Positions 36,480-45,631 are shown, counted from the first letter of the stretch. The stretch is DNA of 64,000 nt from Rhizobium sp. 11515TR (GCF_002277895.1 NZ_CP022999.1:496001-560000), one strand, 5' to 3'. The notes: generated by a model from the letters alone, not told the origin. A program made the numbers and translations.

Positions 36480-38341
36480 GCGGCTTGTTGCGCGTCCCCT
36501 TTTTCGACGATGAGACGTTGCTCAGCTATTTGGCACGGATGGGGCGTGCCAACGGCCGCAACAGTCTCCGAGGCTTTCTCAACGACATCGGATTTGAGCC
36601 GCTAAGCATTTATCGTGGAAACGAGGCCGAGGTTGCGCGGCTTGCCGAACTCTTCGGGGTGCACCATGGCCGAATGCTAGATGCACGGATTGTCGCAAAC
36701 AGCGACAACACGGTGGGTTTTGCGGGCGGGAGGTTCAACAGGTTTGGTCTCTGGCGAACGAGATTTCGGGTTTGCTCCGAATGTTTGGCGGAGGATGAAA
36801 TGAATCCGTCCAGAATGCCAGGTACCCGCCGATACGCTCGTGCGATTTGGATGCTTTCGAGCGTGAAAACTTGCGTCAAGCACGGGCGAGCGCTTGTCGC
36901 GCTCCATGGAAGCAATTCAATGTGTCCCGACTTTCTTCGGACACTCGATGGAGCTAGCGAGTTCCTCTCGACAGCCTTGGCACCAACGTCTGAGCTGGAA
37001 CCAACTGGCTTTGAGAAATTTGTATCCGAACGTTTGGGAGGAAAGCGGGAGCATGGCACTATCCTTAATGCGGCCTCCATCTCGACTGCAATCGACATGT
37101 GCCAGTTGCTTGGAATGGCGCATAGATTTGGAAGGACGTTCCGCTTTCGCAAGACACCCGAAAATGACCTCCGCGCAGCATACGATTGCGGGTACCGTGC
37201 ACTACTTGGAGAAACTAAGGGAGTTAATTCAGTCTTGGACGCAATTATTGCGACCACGACGAAGAGCAATAAGCGCGCGGGGAATGTTCTCTACGGCAGG
37301 CTTTACCGGGCGCTGCGCAAACAGGAAAGCAGCCACGAATATGATTCCATCAGGGATATGATCCGGCAACACGCCATCGACAGAATGCATGTACTCGACA
37401 ATTCAGAATTCTTTGGATCAGTTGCGGATACCGAGTGGACCAGCATCAGAACGGTGGCTGTTAAAGCCGGACTTGCGGATGAGACAGTTCGTACCTTCCT
37501 GTCATCACAGAATCTAATCCAAGGCGATGCGTCGGCCGGTGAACAGATCTTCGTCGGTGCGGAGGTGGCGCGGATGGCAGTTGAAACTCTCAGCGATTCC
37601 ATCGAGCTTCCTGAAGCGAGCAGGACTCTTGGCTGGAGTATCTTTGAGTGCCGCCGTCTCGTAACAGAGGGCATCATTGTGCCAATTGTTTCGCGTGCCA
37701 AGAAGGGCGTTGGCACCCGCACACGATACTCCCGAGCCGCAATCATCCAGTTGAAAGCCGAGTTGATTGCACCGGGCGGCGAGCAGATTCCCGATCTCAT
37801 CTCGTTGCGAAGCGCGCTCCGCCATTTCCAGGACTCTTCTGGCAAGGTGCTCCGCACGGTCTTTGGTCAGAAACTATCACGTCTGGCGTATGCGGAACGC
37901 GGGTCGCTGCTCGACGGACTAAAGGTAGACCTCTTGGAGCTCAAATCGGTACTGGAACCAGTTCACGGACTCGATGCGAATGCCGTCTGCAAGCGACTGT
38001 CGATCTCTCGCCGGAGTTTGCCTTGGTTGGTGGCCAACGGCGTACTCAGAAGCATGAGCAACACGGGCTATGCGATTACCCTCGAATCGATTGAGCGCTT
38101 TGAACGAGACTATGTCACCGGAATCGGGCTGGCCAACCAAGGTACATTGCATCCAGCGACCATTGGCGCGCGAACGCGGCATCGAAACATCGTACCTGCA
38201 TTCCCGCCAGAAGATGTTTGTAGTCTAGTCTTCCATCGAACGGATGCGCCCTACTTGCTGGCTGACGATCAGGTCGTCGTAAAAGGACGTGCGCGCAAGG
38301 GCAAGAGCTCGAAATCCCGGAGGCAGCGTTCACCCAGGTAA
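36476..38341 (+). CDS. tniQ: TniQ/TnsD-like target-selection protein
   Basis: A 621-residue protein. The N-terminal TniQ domain (1-170) starts PFFDDETLLSYLARMG and carries the zinc-finger pattern CSECL ... CVKHGRAL (C-x2-C and C-x2-H). The long C-terminal part (about 200-600) looks like several helix-turn-helix units (for example CKRLSISRRSLPWLVANGVL), as in TnsD proteins that recognise a fixed attachment site; its length favours site-specific targeting over the short TniQ of CRISPR-associated elements. Start is GTG at 36476, overlapping the tnsC stop. The target site is unknown. Confidence 0.9.
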   Translation: MSGLLRVPFFDDETLLSYLARMGRANGRNSLRGFLNDIGFEPLSIYRGNEAEVARLAELFGVHHGRMLDARIVANSDNTVGFAGGRFNRFGLWRTRFRVCSECLAEDEMNPSRMPGTRRYARAIWMLSSVKTCVKHGRALVALHGSNSMCPDFLRTLDGASEFLSTALAPTSELEPTGFEKFVSERLGGKREHGTILNAASISTAIDMCQLLGMAHRFGRTFRFRKTPENDLRAAYDCGYRALLGETKGVNSVLDAIIATTTKSNKRAGNVLYGRLYRALRKQESSHEYDSIRDMIRQHAIDRMHVLDNSEFFGSVADTEWTSIRTVAVKAGLADETVRTFLSSQNLIQGDASAGEQIFVGAEVARMAVETLSDSIELPEASRTLGWSIFECRRLVTEGIIVPIVSRAKKGVGTRTRYSRAAIIQLKAELIAPGGEQIPDLISLRSALRHFQDSSGKVLRTVFGQKLSRLAYAERGSLLDGLKVDLLELKSVLEPVHGLDANAVCKRLSISRRSLPWLVANGVLRSMSNTGYAITLESIERFERDYVTGIGLANQGTLHPATIGARTRHRNIVPAFPPEDVCSLVFHRTDAPYLLADDQVVVKGRARKGKSSKSRRQRSPR

Positions 38342-38649
38342 GAAGTGATGATCCTGCAATAGCGCCTGCTCTTGGCGATAAGAAGCCGAGCCCCTTGATG
38401 CGTACGGTGGCGGCCCATACCAATTTCCGCCTACTGACCTAAAAGCTCAGGCGTGGCCATGCTGCCGCAAGGTATGGGAGAAGTGGAGCCGTCAGCAATT
38501 GCTACAGGTCAACTATCTCGGCGACGGTCGTTCGAGGTGCAAGTGGCGGCGCGGATCTTGCGTCCGCACTCTGGCTAGGAAAGCGGCCAATAATCAGGAC
38601 ATAATACCCAATTAATTTTTTCTTACTTACGGTTATATATGGAGAAATC
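38342..38649. other. Intergenic region between tniQ and fic
   Basis: About 308 bp. The right part (38590-38640) is AT-rich and ends with TATATATGGAGAAATC, which supplies a ribosome site for the small frame at 38650 and possibly a -10-like TATATA. No gene seen in the rest. Confidence 0.4.
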
Positions 38650-38712
38650 ATGATCTCCAATATGGCCAAAGAAGCGGCCAAGAAGTTGGTCAAACATGAC
38701 GGCGCGCGATGA
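38650..38712 (+). CDS. Twenty-residue leader-like frame overlapping fic
   Basis: MISNMAKEAAKKLVKHDGAR with GGAGAA three bases before the ATG. It overlaps the fic start at 38696 in another phase, so it may couple translation of fic. Fic toxins often have a small antitoxin gene overlapping their start, but this peptide is much shorter than VbhA-type antitoxins and has no visible inhibitory (S/T)xxxE(G/N) motif. Confidence 0.3.
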   Translation: MISNMAKEAAKKLVKHDGAR

Positions 38713-39889
38713 CGGCGAAAGCATTGGTCTTTTCGAACCCCTTCTCGTTTCCGAAGGGGCAAAGTCCCGCGCCAAGTTGAACGATCTCGCGCTTTCGTTG
38801 GCCGAGAAATCAGCGGCATTCTCATCGTCTCTACCCCCGGCGATCGCTGCTTCCCTCGCCAATCTCGTCAGGGCTGTGAACTGCTACTACAGCAACCTGA
38901 TCGAAAGTCACAACACGCACCTGATCGATATCGAGCGGGCAATGCATGATGACTATAGCGATGGCGCAAGGAAGCGCGATCTCCAACTGGAGGCGCGCGC
39001 GCACATCGCTGTTCAGAAATGGATCGACGATGACGTGATTGATGCCGCACCTTTTTCTACAGAGGTAATTTGCGAAATTCACAGGCGGTTCTGCGAGCTC
39101 CTTCCACCAGAACTCCTTCTGGTGGAGACCAGCAAAGGCGATGAGAAAGTAACGGTAGAGCCAGGCGCTATCAGGACGAGAGACGTTAAGGTCGGTCGGC
39201 ACGTGGCAGTCAGCCCTGGATCAGTGCCACGGTTTCTCGCCCGTATGGAGCAGGGCTACAAGTCGGTTGGTAGGATCGATAGGATTCTCATTGCCGCCTA
39301 CGGCCATCATCGCCTCCTTTGGGTCCACCCTTTCCTGGACGGCAACGGCCATGTCGCAAGACTTGTGTCCTATGCAGCGCTAAGGTCCACTATCGATATG
39401 AGAGGCCTGTGGTCGGTGGCGCGTGGCCTCGCGCAGCGAGAAAAGGAATATATGTCGCGCCTTCAGTCATGCGACGAGCCGCGTCATAGGAACCTCGACG
39501 GAGCAGGAACACTCAGCGAAGACGCGCTCGCCAGCTTCGCGGAATTCTTTCTGGAAACCTGCATCGACTAGGTGGATTTCATGAGCAGTCTGATGCAACC
39601 GGACAAACTGCGAGACCAGGTGCTGACATGGGCTAGGGAGGAGATGCGCGCGGGGACACTCCCACCAAGGTCTGAAGCGGTGCTGACAGCCATTCTTTAT
39701 CGAGGAGAGCTGGAGCGTGCCGACGTCGTGACCTTGACGGGAGCAAGCGACAGGTCAGCCCGGCGATTGACAGCAACCCTGATCAAATCCGGGGTCGTCC
39801 AGTCTGAAACGTCCCGTACTCCTCTCCGGCTGGCGTTTCCGCTCGCGCTAGCGGTGAGACTCCTACCCGGACTTCTCCCAGAAGACTGA
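38696..39889 (+). pseudogene. fic: Fic-domain protein gene with an in-frame TAG stop
   Basis: The first part (38696-39571) encodes 291 residues with the Fic core HPFLDGNGHVAR (near residue 218), where the usual arginine of HxFxDGNGRxxR is histidine. The adjoining frame (39572-39889) follows the TAG at 39569-39571 without a phase change and encodes VDFMSSLMQPDKLRDQ and a winged-helix domain (LTGASDRSARRLTATLIKSG). Fic proteins of this class carry that wing on the same chain, and glutamine is common where the stop stands, so a CAG to TAG change is likely. Fic proteins transfer AMP to target proteins. The truncated N-terminal product may still be made. Confidence 0.8.
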
Positions 39890-40530
39890 TTGCGAAGCTT
39901 TCTGAATTAGGTAGGAAATGCACAAGGTTTGGCGATCGTGAATTCTCTCATAGCCGATCTTCGGATGATAATTTTTACGGTCGGCATCTTGTGGCATTCG
40001 CTACCTAATTCCGCACTTTTCGCGATCCTGTCTCATTTCTCGATACCAGATTCTACTTACATGTCTCGTTAGCTAACGCGCTGTGAGAGCGGTTGAATGC
40101 AGATTAAGAAATCTTGGCATCTAAAATTACCTTTTTTTGTTAGTGTAAAAGAACGTCCATGCCATCTCGGTGAGCCTCAGATGGCTATCCGGAACAATCC
40201 ACCGGCGAGCCAGTCGCTGTAGTATCGGAAGCGGTTCGGCACGCTCTCGTCGTCACAACGAAGATGAAGTTCGATGTTGTTGTATTAAGCCTTGCTGTCT
40301 GCCGATAACGACATACCCTTGAACGACTGCGGACGTTCGCGCATGGAGCGGGTCTGACTGTAGAAAGTTGCCGTTCGGCAAAATCGGTTGTTTGGACCAT
40401 CTTCAAAACTCCCATCTAAAACGAGAGTGTTCCAAGTGTGCGTCGGCGGCAAGTGGGATAGGTGCGTCTCACAGCCCAATAGCGCTTGATTCTCCCTAAG
40501 ACGTGCCGGAGAGTTCGATGACGGATTCGC
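39890..40530. other. Intergenic region between fic and IS66, possible gene remnant
   Basis: No intact gene. The reverse strand around 40170-40310 reads in pieces like former coding DNA (for example CDDESVPNRFRYYSDWLAGG), interrupted by stops. Left part is AT-rich. The last eight bases (40523-40530, GGATTCGC) are the IS66 target duplication. Confidence 0.4.
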
Positions 40531-40608
40531 GTAAGCCCACGGTGAGGGCCGTCTTGCGAGGTTGATGCGAACATCGGAAGTCCTAGTGCAAACACTAGGA
40601 GTAGTCCT

Positions 40609-41019
40609 ATGACCAAGCATCCGATTGAAGTTATCATGTCTGTCGAGCGCCGTCGGCGCTGGTCTCGCGAGGACAAAGAGCGACTGGTTGCAGCCTGCCT
40701 TGAGCCTGGTGCGGTTCTTTCCGAGATTGCCCGTGCGGCCGGCATCCACGTGAGCCAACTCTTTCGGTGGCGCAAGGAACTCTGCCGGATCGAGGAGCCG
40801 TCGACGCAGGTGTCGAGCGCCTTGGTGCCCGTAATCGTTTCGGAGGCCGCGCCGGCAGCCCAGCCCGCTGCCTCAGAAGCGCCGGCCTCATCGCATCCCC
40901 GCCGGAAGCGCAGCGATGTGACGATTGATCTGGGCCGCGGTCGTCGTGTCCGTGTGGACAGCGACATCGACACGGAGGCACTTGGCCGCATTCTCGATTG
41001 TGTGCTGGGTCGGCGATGA
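40609..41019 (+). CDS. tnpA: IS66 accessory protein TnpA
   Basis: A 136-residue protein with an N-terminal HTH of the IS66 OrfA/TnpA type (RRRWSREDKERLVAACLEPG then SEIARAAGIHVSQLFRWRKE). It likely binds the element ends. AGGAGTA lies just before the ATG. The stop overlaps tnpB (ATGA). Confidence 0.93.
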   Translation: MTKHPIEVIMSVERRRRWSREDKERLVAACLEPGAVLSEIARAAGIHVSQLFRWRKELCRIEEPSTQVSSALVPVIVSEAAPAAQPAASEAPASSHPRRKRSDVTIDLGRGRRVRVDSDIDTEALGRILDCVLGRR

Positions 41020-41363
41020 TCCCGGTTCCTGCTGGTGTGAAGGTCTGGCTGGCGACCGGCCATACGGACATGCGCAAGGGCTTTCCCGGTCTGTCGCTGA
41101 TGGTGCAAGAGACACTGAAGCGCGATCCGATGTGTGGGCACCTGTTCGTGTTCCGCGGGCGTGGCGGCGGCCTGATCAAGGTCATCTGGCATGATGGTCA
41201 GGGAGCCTGCCTGTTCACGAAGAAGTTGGAACGTGGACGCTTCATATGGCCGTCGGCGGCCGATGGGACGGTCGTGATTACGCCTGGGCAGCTCGGTTAT
41301 TTGCTGGAAGGTATCGACTGGCGGATGCCGCAAAAGACCTGGCGACCAACCTCGGTTGGATGA
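41016..41363 (+). CDS. tnpB: IS66 accessory protein TnpB (Orf2)
   Basis: A 115-residue protein with the IS66 Orf2 signature: VKVWLATGHTDMRKGFPGLS, then FVFRGRGGGLIKVIWHDGQG and FTKKLERGRFIWP. It is required for IS66-type transposition, but its mechanism is poorly known; it is not related to IS200/605 TnpB nucleases. ATG overlaps the tnpA stop by four bases. Confidence 0.95.
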   Translation: MIPVPAGVKVWLATGHTDMRKGFPGLSLMVQETLKRDPMCGHLFVFRGRGGGLIKVIWHDGQGACLFTKKLERGRFIWPSAADGTVVITPGQLGYLLEGIDWRMPQKTWRPTSVG

Positions 41364-41408
41364 GCAAAAACACTGGAATAGCGGGGGCGAATATGATTCC
41401 ATCTGGCC

Positions 41409-43064
41409 ATGAACAGCCCTGTCGACCAGCTTCCAGATGACCTTGCCAGTGCGCTCGCGCTGCTGGCGGAAGAGCGAGCGCTGCGTGTTGCTGCCGAGGT
41501 GGAAGCGGCGACAGCCAAGGCGGAAGCTGCCAGCGCAAAAGCGCTCGTATCACATTCCGAGGCGCTGATCGCGCGGCTGAAGCTGGAGATCGAGAAGGTC
41601 CGCCGAGAGCTTTACGGCAGCCGCTCTGAGCGCACGGCGCGGCTTCTCGAACAGATGGAACTGCAACTCGAAGAACTCGAAGCTGATGCCGGCGAAGACG
41701 AACTCGCGGCAGAGATGGTTGCCAAAAGCTCGACCGTCAGGGCCTTCGAGCGCAAGCGTCCGTCACGCAAGCCCTTTCCTGAACAGCTGCCGCGCGAGCG
41801 CGTCGTTATTGCCGCCCCATCCAGTTGCCCATGCTGTGGATCGGCCAAGCTGTCGAAGCTCGGCGAGGATATCACCGAGACCCTGGAGGTCATCCCGCGT
41901 CAGTGGAAGGTTATCCAGACGGTGCGGGAGAAGTTCACCTGCCGCGAGTGCGAGAAGATCACGCAGCCGCCAGCACCCTTCCATGTGACACCCCGCGGCT
42001 TTGCCGGCCCGAACCTTCTGGCGATGATCCTGTTCGAGAAGTACGCCCAGCATCAGCCGCTCAATCGCCAGAGCGAGCGCTATGCCCGAGAGGGGATCGA
42101 TCTCAGCCTGTCAACGCTTGCCGATCAGGTCGGCGCGTGTGCTGCAGCCCTGAAGCCAATCCATTCGTTGATCGAGGCCCATGTCCTAGCGGCCGAGCGG
42201 CTGCATGGCGACGACACGACCGTGCCGATCCTGGCGAAGGGAAAGACCGATACCGGCCGCATCTGGACCTACGTTCGGGACGATCGGCCGTTCGCCGGAC
42301 AGTCACCGCCCGCCGCCCTCTACTATTCCTCTCGGGATCGGCGGCAGGAGCATCCAGAGCGACATCTGAAGACCTTCACCGGCATTCTGCAGGCGGATGC
42401 CTATGGCGGCTATAACCCGCTGTTCAAGGCAGATCGCGATCCCGCGCCTCTGCGCCAAGCACTCTGCTGGGCACATTCGCGCCGCAAGTTCTTCGTGCTG
42501 GCCGACATTGCCACGAACGCCAAACGTGGCAGCAAAGCCGCACCGATCTCACCAATGGCATTGGAGGCCGTCAAACGGATCGATGCCCTGTTCGATATCG
42601 AACGGGAGATCAACGGTCTTAGCCCCGAGCAGCGCCAGGAGCGCCGCCGCAAAGACAGCCAGCCGCTCGTCGAGGAACTGCATGACTGGCTCCAAACCGA
42701 GCGGGCAAAGCTGTCGCGCAGTTCTCCTGTCTCTGAGCCGATCGACTACATGTTGAAGCGCTGGAACGGCTTCACGGCCTTCCTCGAAGACGGCCGGATT
42801 TGCCTGACGAATAATGCCGCCGAACGCGCGCTCAGAGGCTTTGCTCTCGGAAGAAAGTCATGGCTCTTCGCTGGATCGGATCGTGGTGCTGATCGTGCCG
42901 CCTTCATGGCCACGCTGATCATGACCGCCAAGCTTAATGACATCGACCCACAGGCTTGGCTCGCCGGCGTTCTCGCCAACATTGCCGACACGCCGATCAG
43001 CAGGCTGGAGCAATTGCTGCCGTGGAACTGGAAACCGACGCAAACAGCAGCCGTTGCGGCATAG
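41409..43064 (+). CDS. tnpC: IS66 transposase TnpC
   Basis: A 551-residue DDE transposase. An N-terminal coiled coil (about 15-85, alanine/glutamate-rich) precedes a zinc-binding region (CPCCGSAKL and CRECEK), then the catalytic core with HGDDTTVPIL, LQADAYGGYN and the late glutamate in NNAAERALRGFALGRKSW. The C-terminal IS66_C segment (FAGSDRGADRAAFM onward) is complete. No frameshift or stop is visible, so the element may be functional. Confidence 0.95.
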   Translation: MNSPVDQLPDDLASALALLAEERALRVAAEVEAATAKAEAASAKALVSHSEALIARLKLEIEKVRRELYGSRSERTARLLEQMELQLEELEADAGEDELAAEMVAKSSTVRAFERKRPSRKPFPEQLPRERVVIAAPSSCPCCGSAKLSKLGEDITETLEVIPRQWKVIQTVREKFTCRECEKITQPPAPFHVTPRGFAGPNLLAMILFEKYAQHQPLNRQSERYAREGIDLSLSTLADQVGACAAALKPIHSLIEAHVLAAERLHGDDTTVPILAKGKTDTGRIWTYVRDDRPFAGQSPPAALYYSSRDRRQEHPERHLKTFTGILQADAYGGYNPLFKADRDPAPLRQALCWAHSRRKFFVLADIATNAKRGSKAAPISPMALEAVKRIDALFDIEREINGLSPEQRQERRRKDSQPLVEELHDWLQTERAKLSRSSPVSEPIDYMLKRWNGFTAFLEDGRICLTNNAAERALRGFALGRKSWLFAGSDRGADRAAFMATLIMTAKLNDIDPQAWLAGVLANIADTPISRLEQLLPWNWKPTQTAAVAA

Positions 43065-43072
43065 GATCAACG

Positions 43073-43348
43073 ATGGATCGCAAAGCCAACCGAGCTATCA
43101 TTCGGAAAATATTGCTCACCGAGTGGGACCCCATCGGGGTGTCGGACATTCCTGAAGCGCGAGACGAATATGATGCCTATGCCGATACCGTCTTTGGCAT
43201 GCTGGCCAACCAAACCGCCTCAGTTGAGGCCATCGCCCAGTATCTCTTCAAGATCGCGACCGAGCACATGGGGCTCTCGTACCCAGAACTTACAGAGCGC
43301 TGCGATAAGGCGGCAAGAGCCGTCGCGGCATTTCAGTCAGACCGCTGA
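43073..43348 (+). CDS. Small IS66-associated protein
   Basis: A 91-residue protein (MDRKANRAIIRKILLTEWDP, later EYDAYADTVFGMLA) found as a fourth frame at the end of some rhizobial IS66 elements. It lies inside the element, between tnpC and the right end. Function unknown. Confidence 0.75.
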   Translation: MDRKANRAIIRKILLTEWDPIGVSDIPEARDEYDAYADTVFGMLANQTASVEAIAQYLFKIATEHMGLSYPELTERCDKAARAVAAFQSDR

Positions 43349-43442
43349 ACCTACACAGCATCAGCGCCAGGTGCGGCAATCACCGGATGCTTACGGATTC
43401 GCTCGCGCAAAAAAACATACAATATCAATGCCTTAGGGTTTT

Positions 43443-43526
43443 GGGACATCTCAGTGTGAATTTCGGGACATATTTGAATAAATTCCTACCTCTAACTCAT
43501 TGATATTATTGAATCCTTTGGGTCAT
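43443..43526. repeat. GGGACAT repeats, two copies spaced 22 bp plus a variant
   Basis: GGGACAT at 43443-43449 and 43465-43471 (22-bp period), and GGGTCAT at 43520-43526; the last two share further bases (TTGAAT.. and AATTTC-like flanks). They lie in AT-rich DNA between IS66 and the hairpin at 43545. They could be transposase-binding sites of a Tn7-like element end. Confidence 0.35.
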
Positions 43527-43544
43527 CTTTTTTGAATTTCTACA

Positions 43545-43586
43545 CGGATTGGCGCCTTCTCCGCGGAATGAGAAGACGCCAATCCG
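43545..43586 (-). terminator. Long hairpin downstream of the IalB-family gene
   Basis: CGGATTGGCGCCTTCTC (43545-43561) pairs with GAGAAGACGCCAATCCG (43570-43586) with one mismatch and an 8-base loop. It lies 62 bp after the leftward gene ending at 43648. The T-tract expected for a leftward terminator is missing and is replaced by TGTAGAAATTC. Confidence 0.6.
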
Positions 43587-43647
43587 CTTGGCCGCTACAC
43601 AACCCACCGCAACGAAATCGCCGGTAGATCCTCGGACGCCGCCTGCC

Positions 43648-44148
43648 TCACCGGCAAGTTTCTATTCGCTTCAATGCGGCGGTAATGCCGGAGAGAGAGT
43701 AGGAATAGCTCGTCTCGGTGCCTCGCTTCGAGGTTGCCTGCAGCTGTAGCTGCGCACCGCCTTTCATGGCGTTGACCATGGTCGGCTCCTGCGATTCGTT
43801 CCTTACCCAGCCGTGCCGGTCTTTCGTAAACATCGGGAATGTCTTGTCGCCAACCGTCGCCGTCATCGGCTCGCCGTCTTTCAGGTCATAGCCCATCGCG
43901 GCTTCCGGAACCAGTTTGTCACCGGGAGACAGGCGCGAGACGATGAAGAAATTGTCGCCGTGGTCGACACCGGCGGGCTGCTGCGCAACCGGCCTCGATA
44001 AGACATAGCAACTGACACTATCGCCGGTCTTATAAGAATATGCACCCCAGTGATCGAATTGATCGATACGGACGGGCACTTCCGCATGCGCGATACCGGC
44101 GCTGAATGCGACGAAGACCAGAGCGGGGGCGAAATTTCTTGCAAACAT
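43648..44148 (-). CDS. Invasion-associated locus B (IalB) family protein
   Basis: A 166-residue exported protein. A signal peptide (MFARNFAPALVFVAFSAGIA, cleaved near AHA) precedes the IalB-type domain with WGAYSYKTGDSVSCYVLS, DHGDNFFIVS, GDKTFPMF and a C-terminal cysteine in IETCR that could pair with the cysteine of SCYVLS. Members are common periplasmic proteins of Rhizobiales; in Bartonella IalB is linked to erythrocyte invasion, but in rhizobia the role is unknown. It is the first core-like gene after the mobile region. Confidence 0.85.
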   Translation of the reverse strand: MFARNFAPALVFVAFSAGIAHAEVPVRIDQFDHWGAYSYKTGDSVSCYVLSRPVAQQPAGVDHGDNFFIVSRLSPGDKLVPEAAMGYDLKDGEPMTATVGDKTFPMFTKDRHGWVRNESQEPTMVNAMKGGAQLQLQATSKRGTETSYSYSLSGITAALKRIETCR

Positions 44149-44506
44149 GGTTTCCTGCCATTTCTTGTTTCAAGGACATTGAAAGCGAGAGATGCACTCA
44201 CACGCGCGGCAGTTTCGGTGCGGTGCGTTATCCGATTGTTAATGTCTTTGTTAAAATTTGTTCATGTTAGGAAACACGCAAGAAACCATATGTGGGAAGA
44301 ACACAACCTCGTCGACATTGACGATCAGTTCACAGTTTGCGCTGTTCCATCCGCTGCATCCATGCACATATAGCCGCCTGAACCTACGGCTTTTGCAAGC
44401 CATGCTATAAGACGCAAGCAAGCGGCACCTTTGACGCGCCGGTTTCTGCATGGACATGCGTGATGCAAAAACAGGCCGTGCTAACCGGATATAATAGGAT
44501 TGTACC
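44149..44506. other. Divergent intergenic region
   Basis: 358 bp between the leftward IalB-family gene and the rightward monooxygenase gene. No gene is supported and no clear operator was seen; it should hold two promoters. Confidence 0.45.
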
Positions 44507-45529
44507 ATGAAGAAGATCGGTTTCCTTTCATTCGGCCACTGGACGCCCTCGCCCCAGTCGCAAACGCGGTCGGCAGCCGACACGCTGCTGCAATCGATCG
44601 ATCTGGCGGTCGCGGCCGAGCAATTGGGCGCGGATGGCGCCTATTTTCGCGTGCATCATTTCGCACGTCAGCTCGCATCGCCCTTCCCGCTGCTGGCAGC
44701 TGTCGGCGCAAAGACCAGCCGCATCGAAACCGGCACCGCCGTCATCGACATGCGCTATGAAAATCCATTCTACATGGCCGAGGATGCGGGCGCTGCCGAT
44801 CTTATCGCCGGCGGCAGGCTGCAGCTCGGCATCAGCCGCGGCTCACCGGAACAGGTGATCGACGGATGGCGCCATTTCGGCTATGCACCGATGGAAGACG
44901 AGAGCGATGCCGATATGGGGCGCAGGCATGCCGAAGTGCTGCTCGATCTCTTGCGCGGTGAGGGATTTGCACAACCCAATCCGCGGCCGATGTTCCCCAA
45001 TCCTCCCGGTCTCCTACGTCTAGAGCCGCATTCCGAAGGCTTGCGTGACCGGATCTGGTGGGGTGCGTCCTCCAATGCCACGGCCGTATGGGCGGCAAAG
45101 CTCGGCATGAACCTGCAAAGCTCGACCCTCAAGGACGACGAGACCGGCCAGCCCTTCCACGTCCAGCAGGCCGATCAGATCAGGCTCTATCGCGAGGCCT
45201 GGAAAGAAGCCGGACACAAGCGCGAGCCGCGGGTTTCGGTCAGCCGCAGCATCTTCGCGTTGGTCAACGATCTCGACCGCGCCTATTTCGGCCAGAGCGG
45301 CAAGGATGCCGACAAGATCGGCTTCATCGATGAAAAGACGCGCGCCATTTTCGGCCGCAGCTATGCCGCGGAACCGGATGTGCTGATCGAGGAGCTGGCA
45401 AAGGACGAAGCCATCGCCGCGGCCGACACCCTGCTGCTGACGGTGCCAAACCAGCTTGGAGTCGACTATAACGCCCATGTCATCGAGAGCATCCTGACGC
45501 ATGTCGCACCGGCACTGGGTTGGCGCTAG
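44507..45529 (+). CDS. Luciferase-like (LLM) flavin-dependent monooxygenase
   Basis: A 340-residue TIM-barrel flavoprotein of the bacterial-luciferase family. Typical blocks are visible: FLSFGHWTP at the start, AEQLGADGAYFRVHHFA, IETGTAVIDMRYENP, and GGRLQLGISRGSP, which lines the flavin pocket. Such enzymes oxidise diverse substrates with reduced FMN from a separate reductase. The substrate is unknown; no reductase gene is adjacent. It converges on the efflux gene with a hairpin between them. Confidence 0.9.
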   Translation: MKKIGFLSFGHWTPSPQSQTRSAADTLLQSIDLAVAAEQLGADGAYFRVHHFARQLASPFPLLAAVGAKTSRIETGTAVIDMRYENPFYMAEDAGAADLIAGGRLQLGISRGSPEQVIDGWRHFGYAPMEDESDADMGRRHAEVLLDLLRGEGFAQPNPRPMFPNPPGLLRLEPHSEGLRDRIWWGASSNATAVWAAKLGMNLQSSTLKDDETGQPFHVQQADQIRLYREAWKEAGHKREPRVSVSRSIFALVNDLDRAYFGQSGKDADKIGFIDEKTRAIFGRSYAAEPDVLIEELAKDEAIAAADTLLLTVPNQLGVDYNAHVIESILTHVAPALGWR

Positions 45530-45559
45530 GACGGTCCTGAAACAGGAAGAGACAAAACT

Positions 45560-45592
45560 GACCACCCGCGAAGCTGACCTCCGCGGGCGGTC
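45560..45592. terminator. Hairpin between convergent LLM and MFS genes
   Basis: GACCACCCGCG (45560-45570) pairs with CGCGGGCGGTC (45582-45592) with one mismatch around an 11-base loop, between stops at 45529 and 45632. A short A-run on the left and T-run on the right fit a bidirectional terminator. Confidence 0.55.
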
Positions 45593-45631
45593 GTTTCAGA
45601 TTTATCCGCTGCGGGGCACAAGCTTGGCAGA

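Larger units (their letters stand above)
40531..43394 (+). mobile_element. IS66-family insertion sequence, complete
   Basis: A 2864-bp element. The left end starts GTAAGCCCACGGTGAGGGCC and the right end (reverse strand) starts GTAAGCATCCGGTGATTGCC. It is flanked by the 8-bp duplication GGATTCGC (40523-40530 and 43395-43402), the size expected for IS66. It carries tnpA, tnpB, tnpC and a fourth small gene, all rightward and intact. Confidence 0.95.

Noticed and set aside
33010-38341. CRISPR-associated transposon
   Set aside because: The TniQ is long and no Cas effector, Cascade gene or repeat-spacer array was seen; a classical Tn7-like targeting mode fits better.
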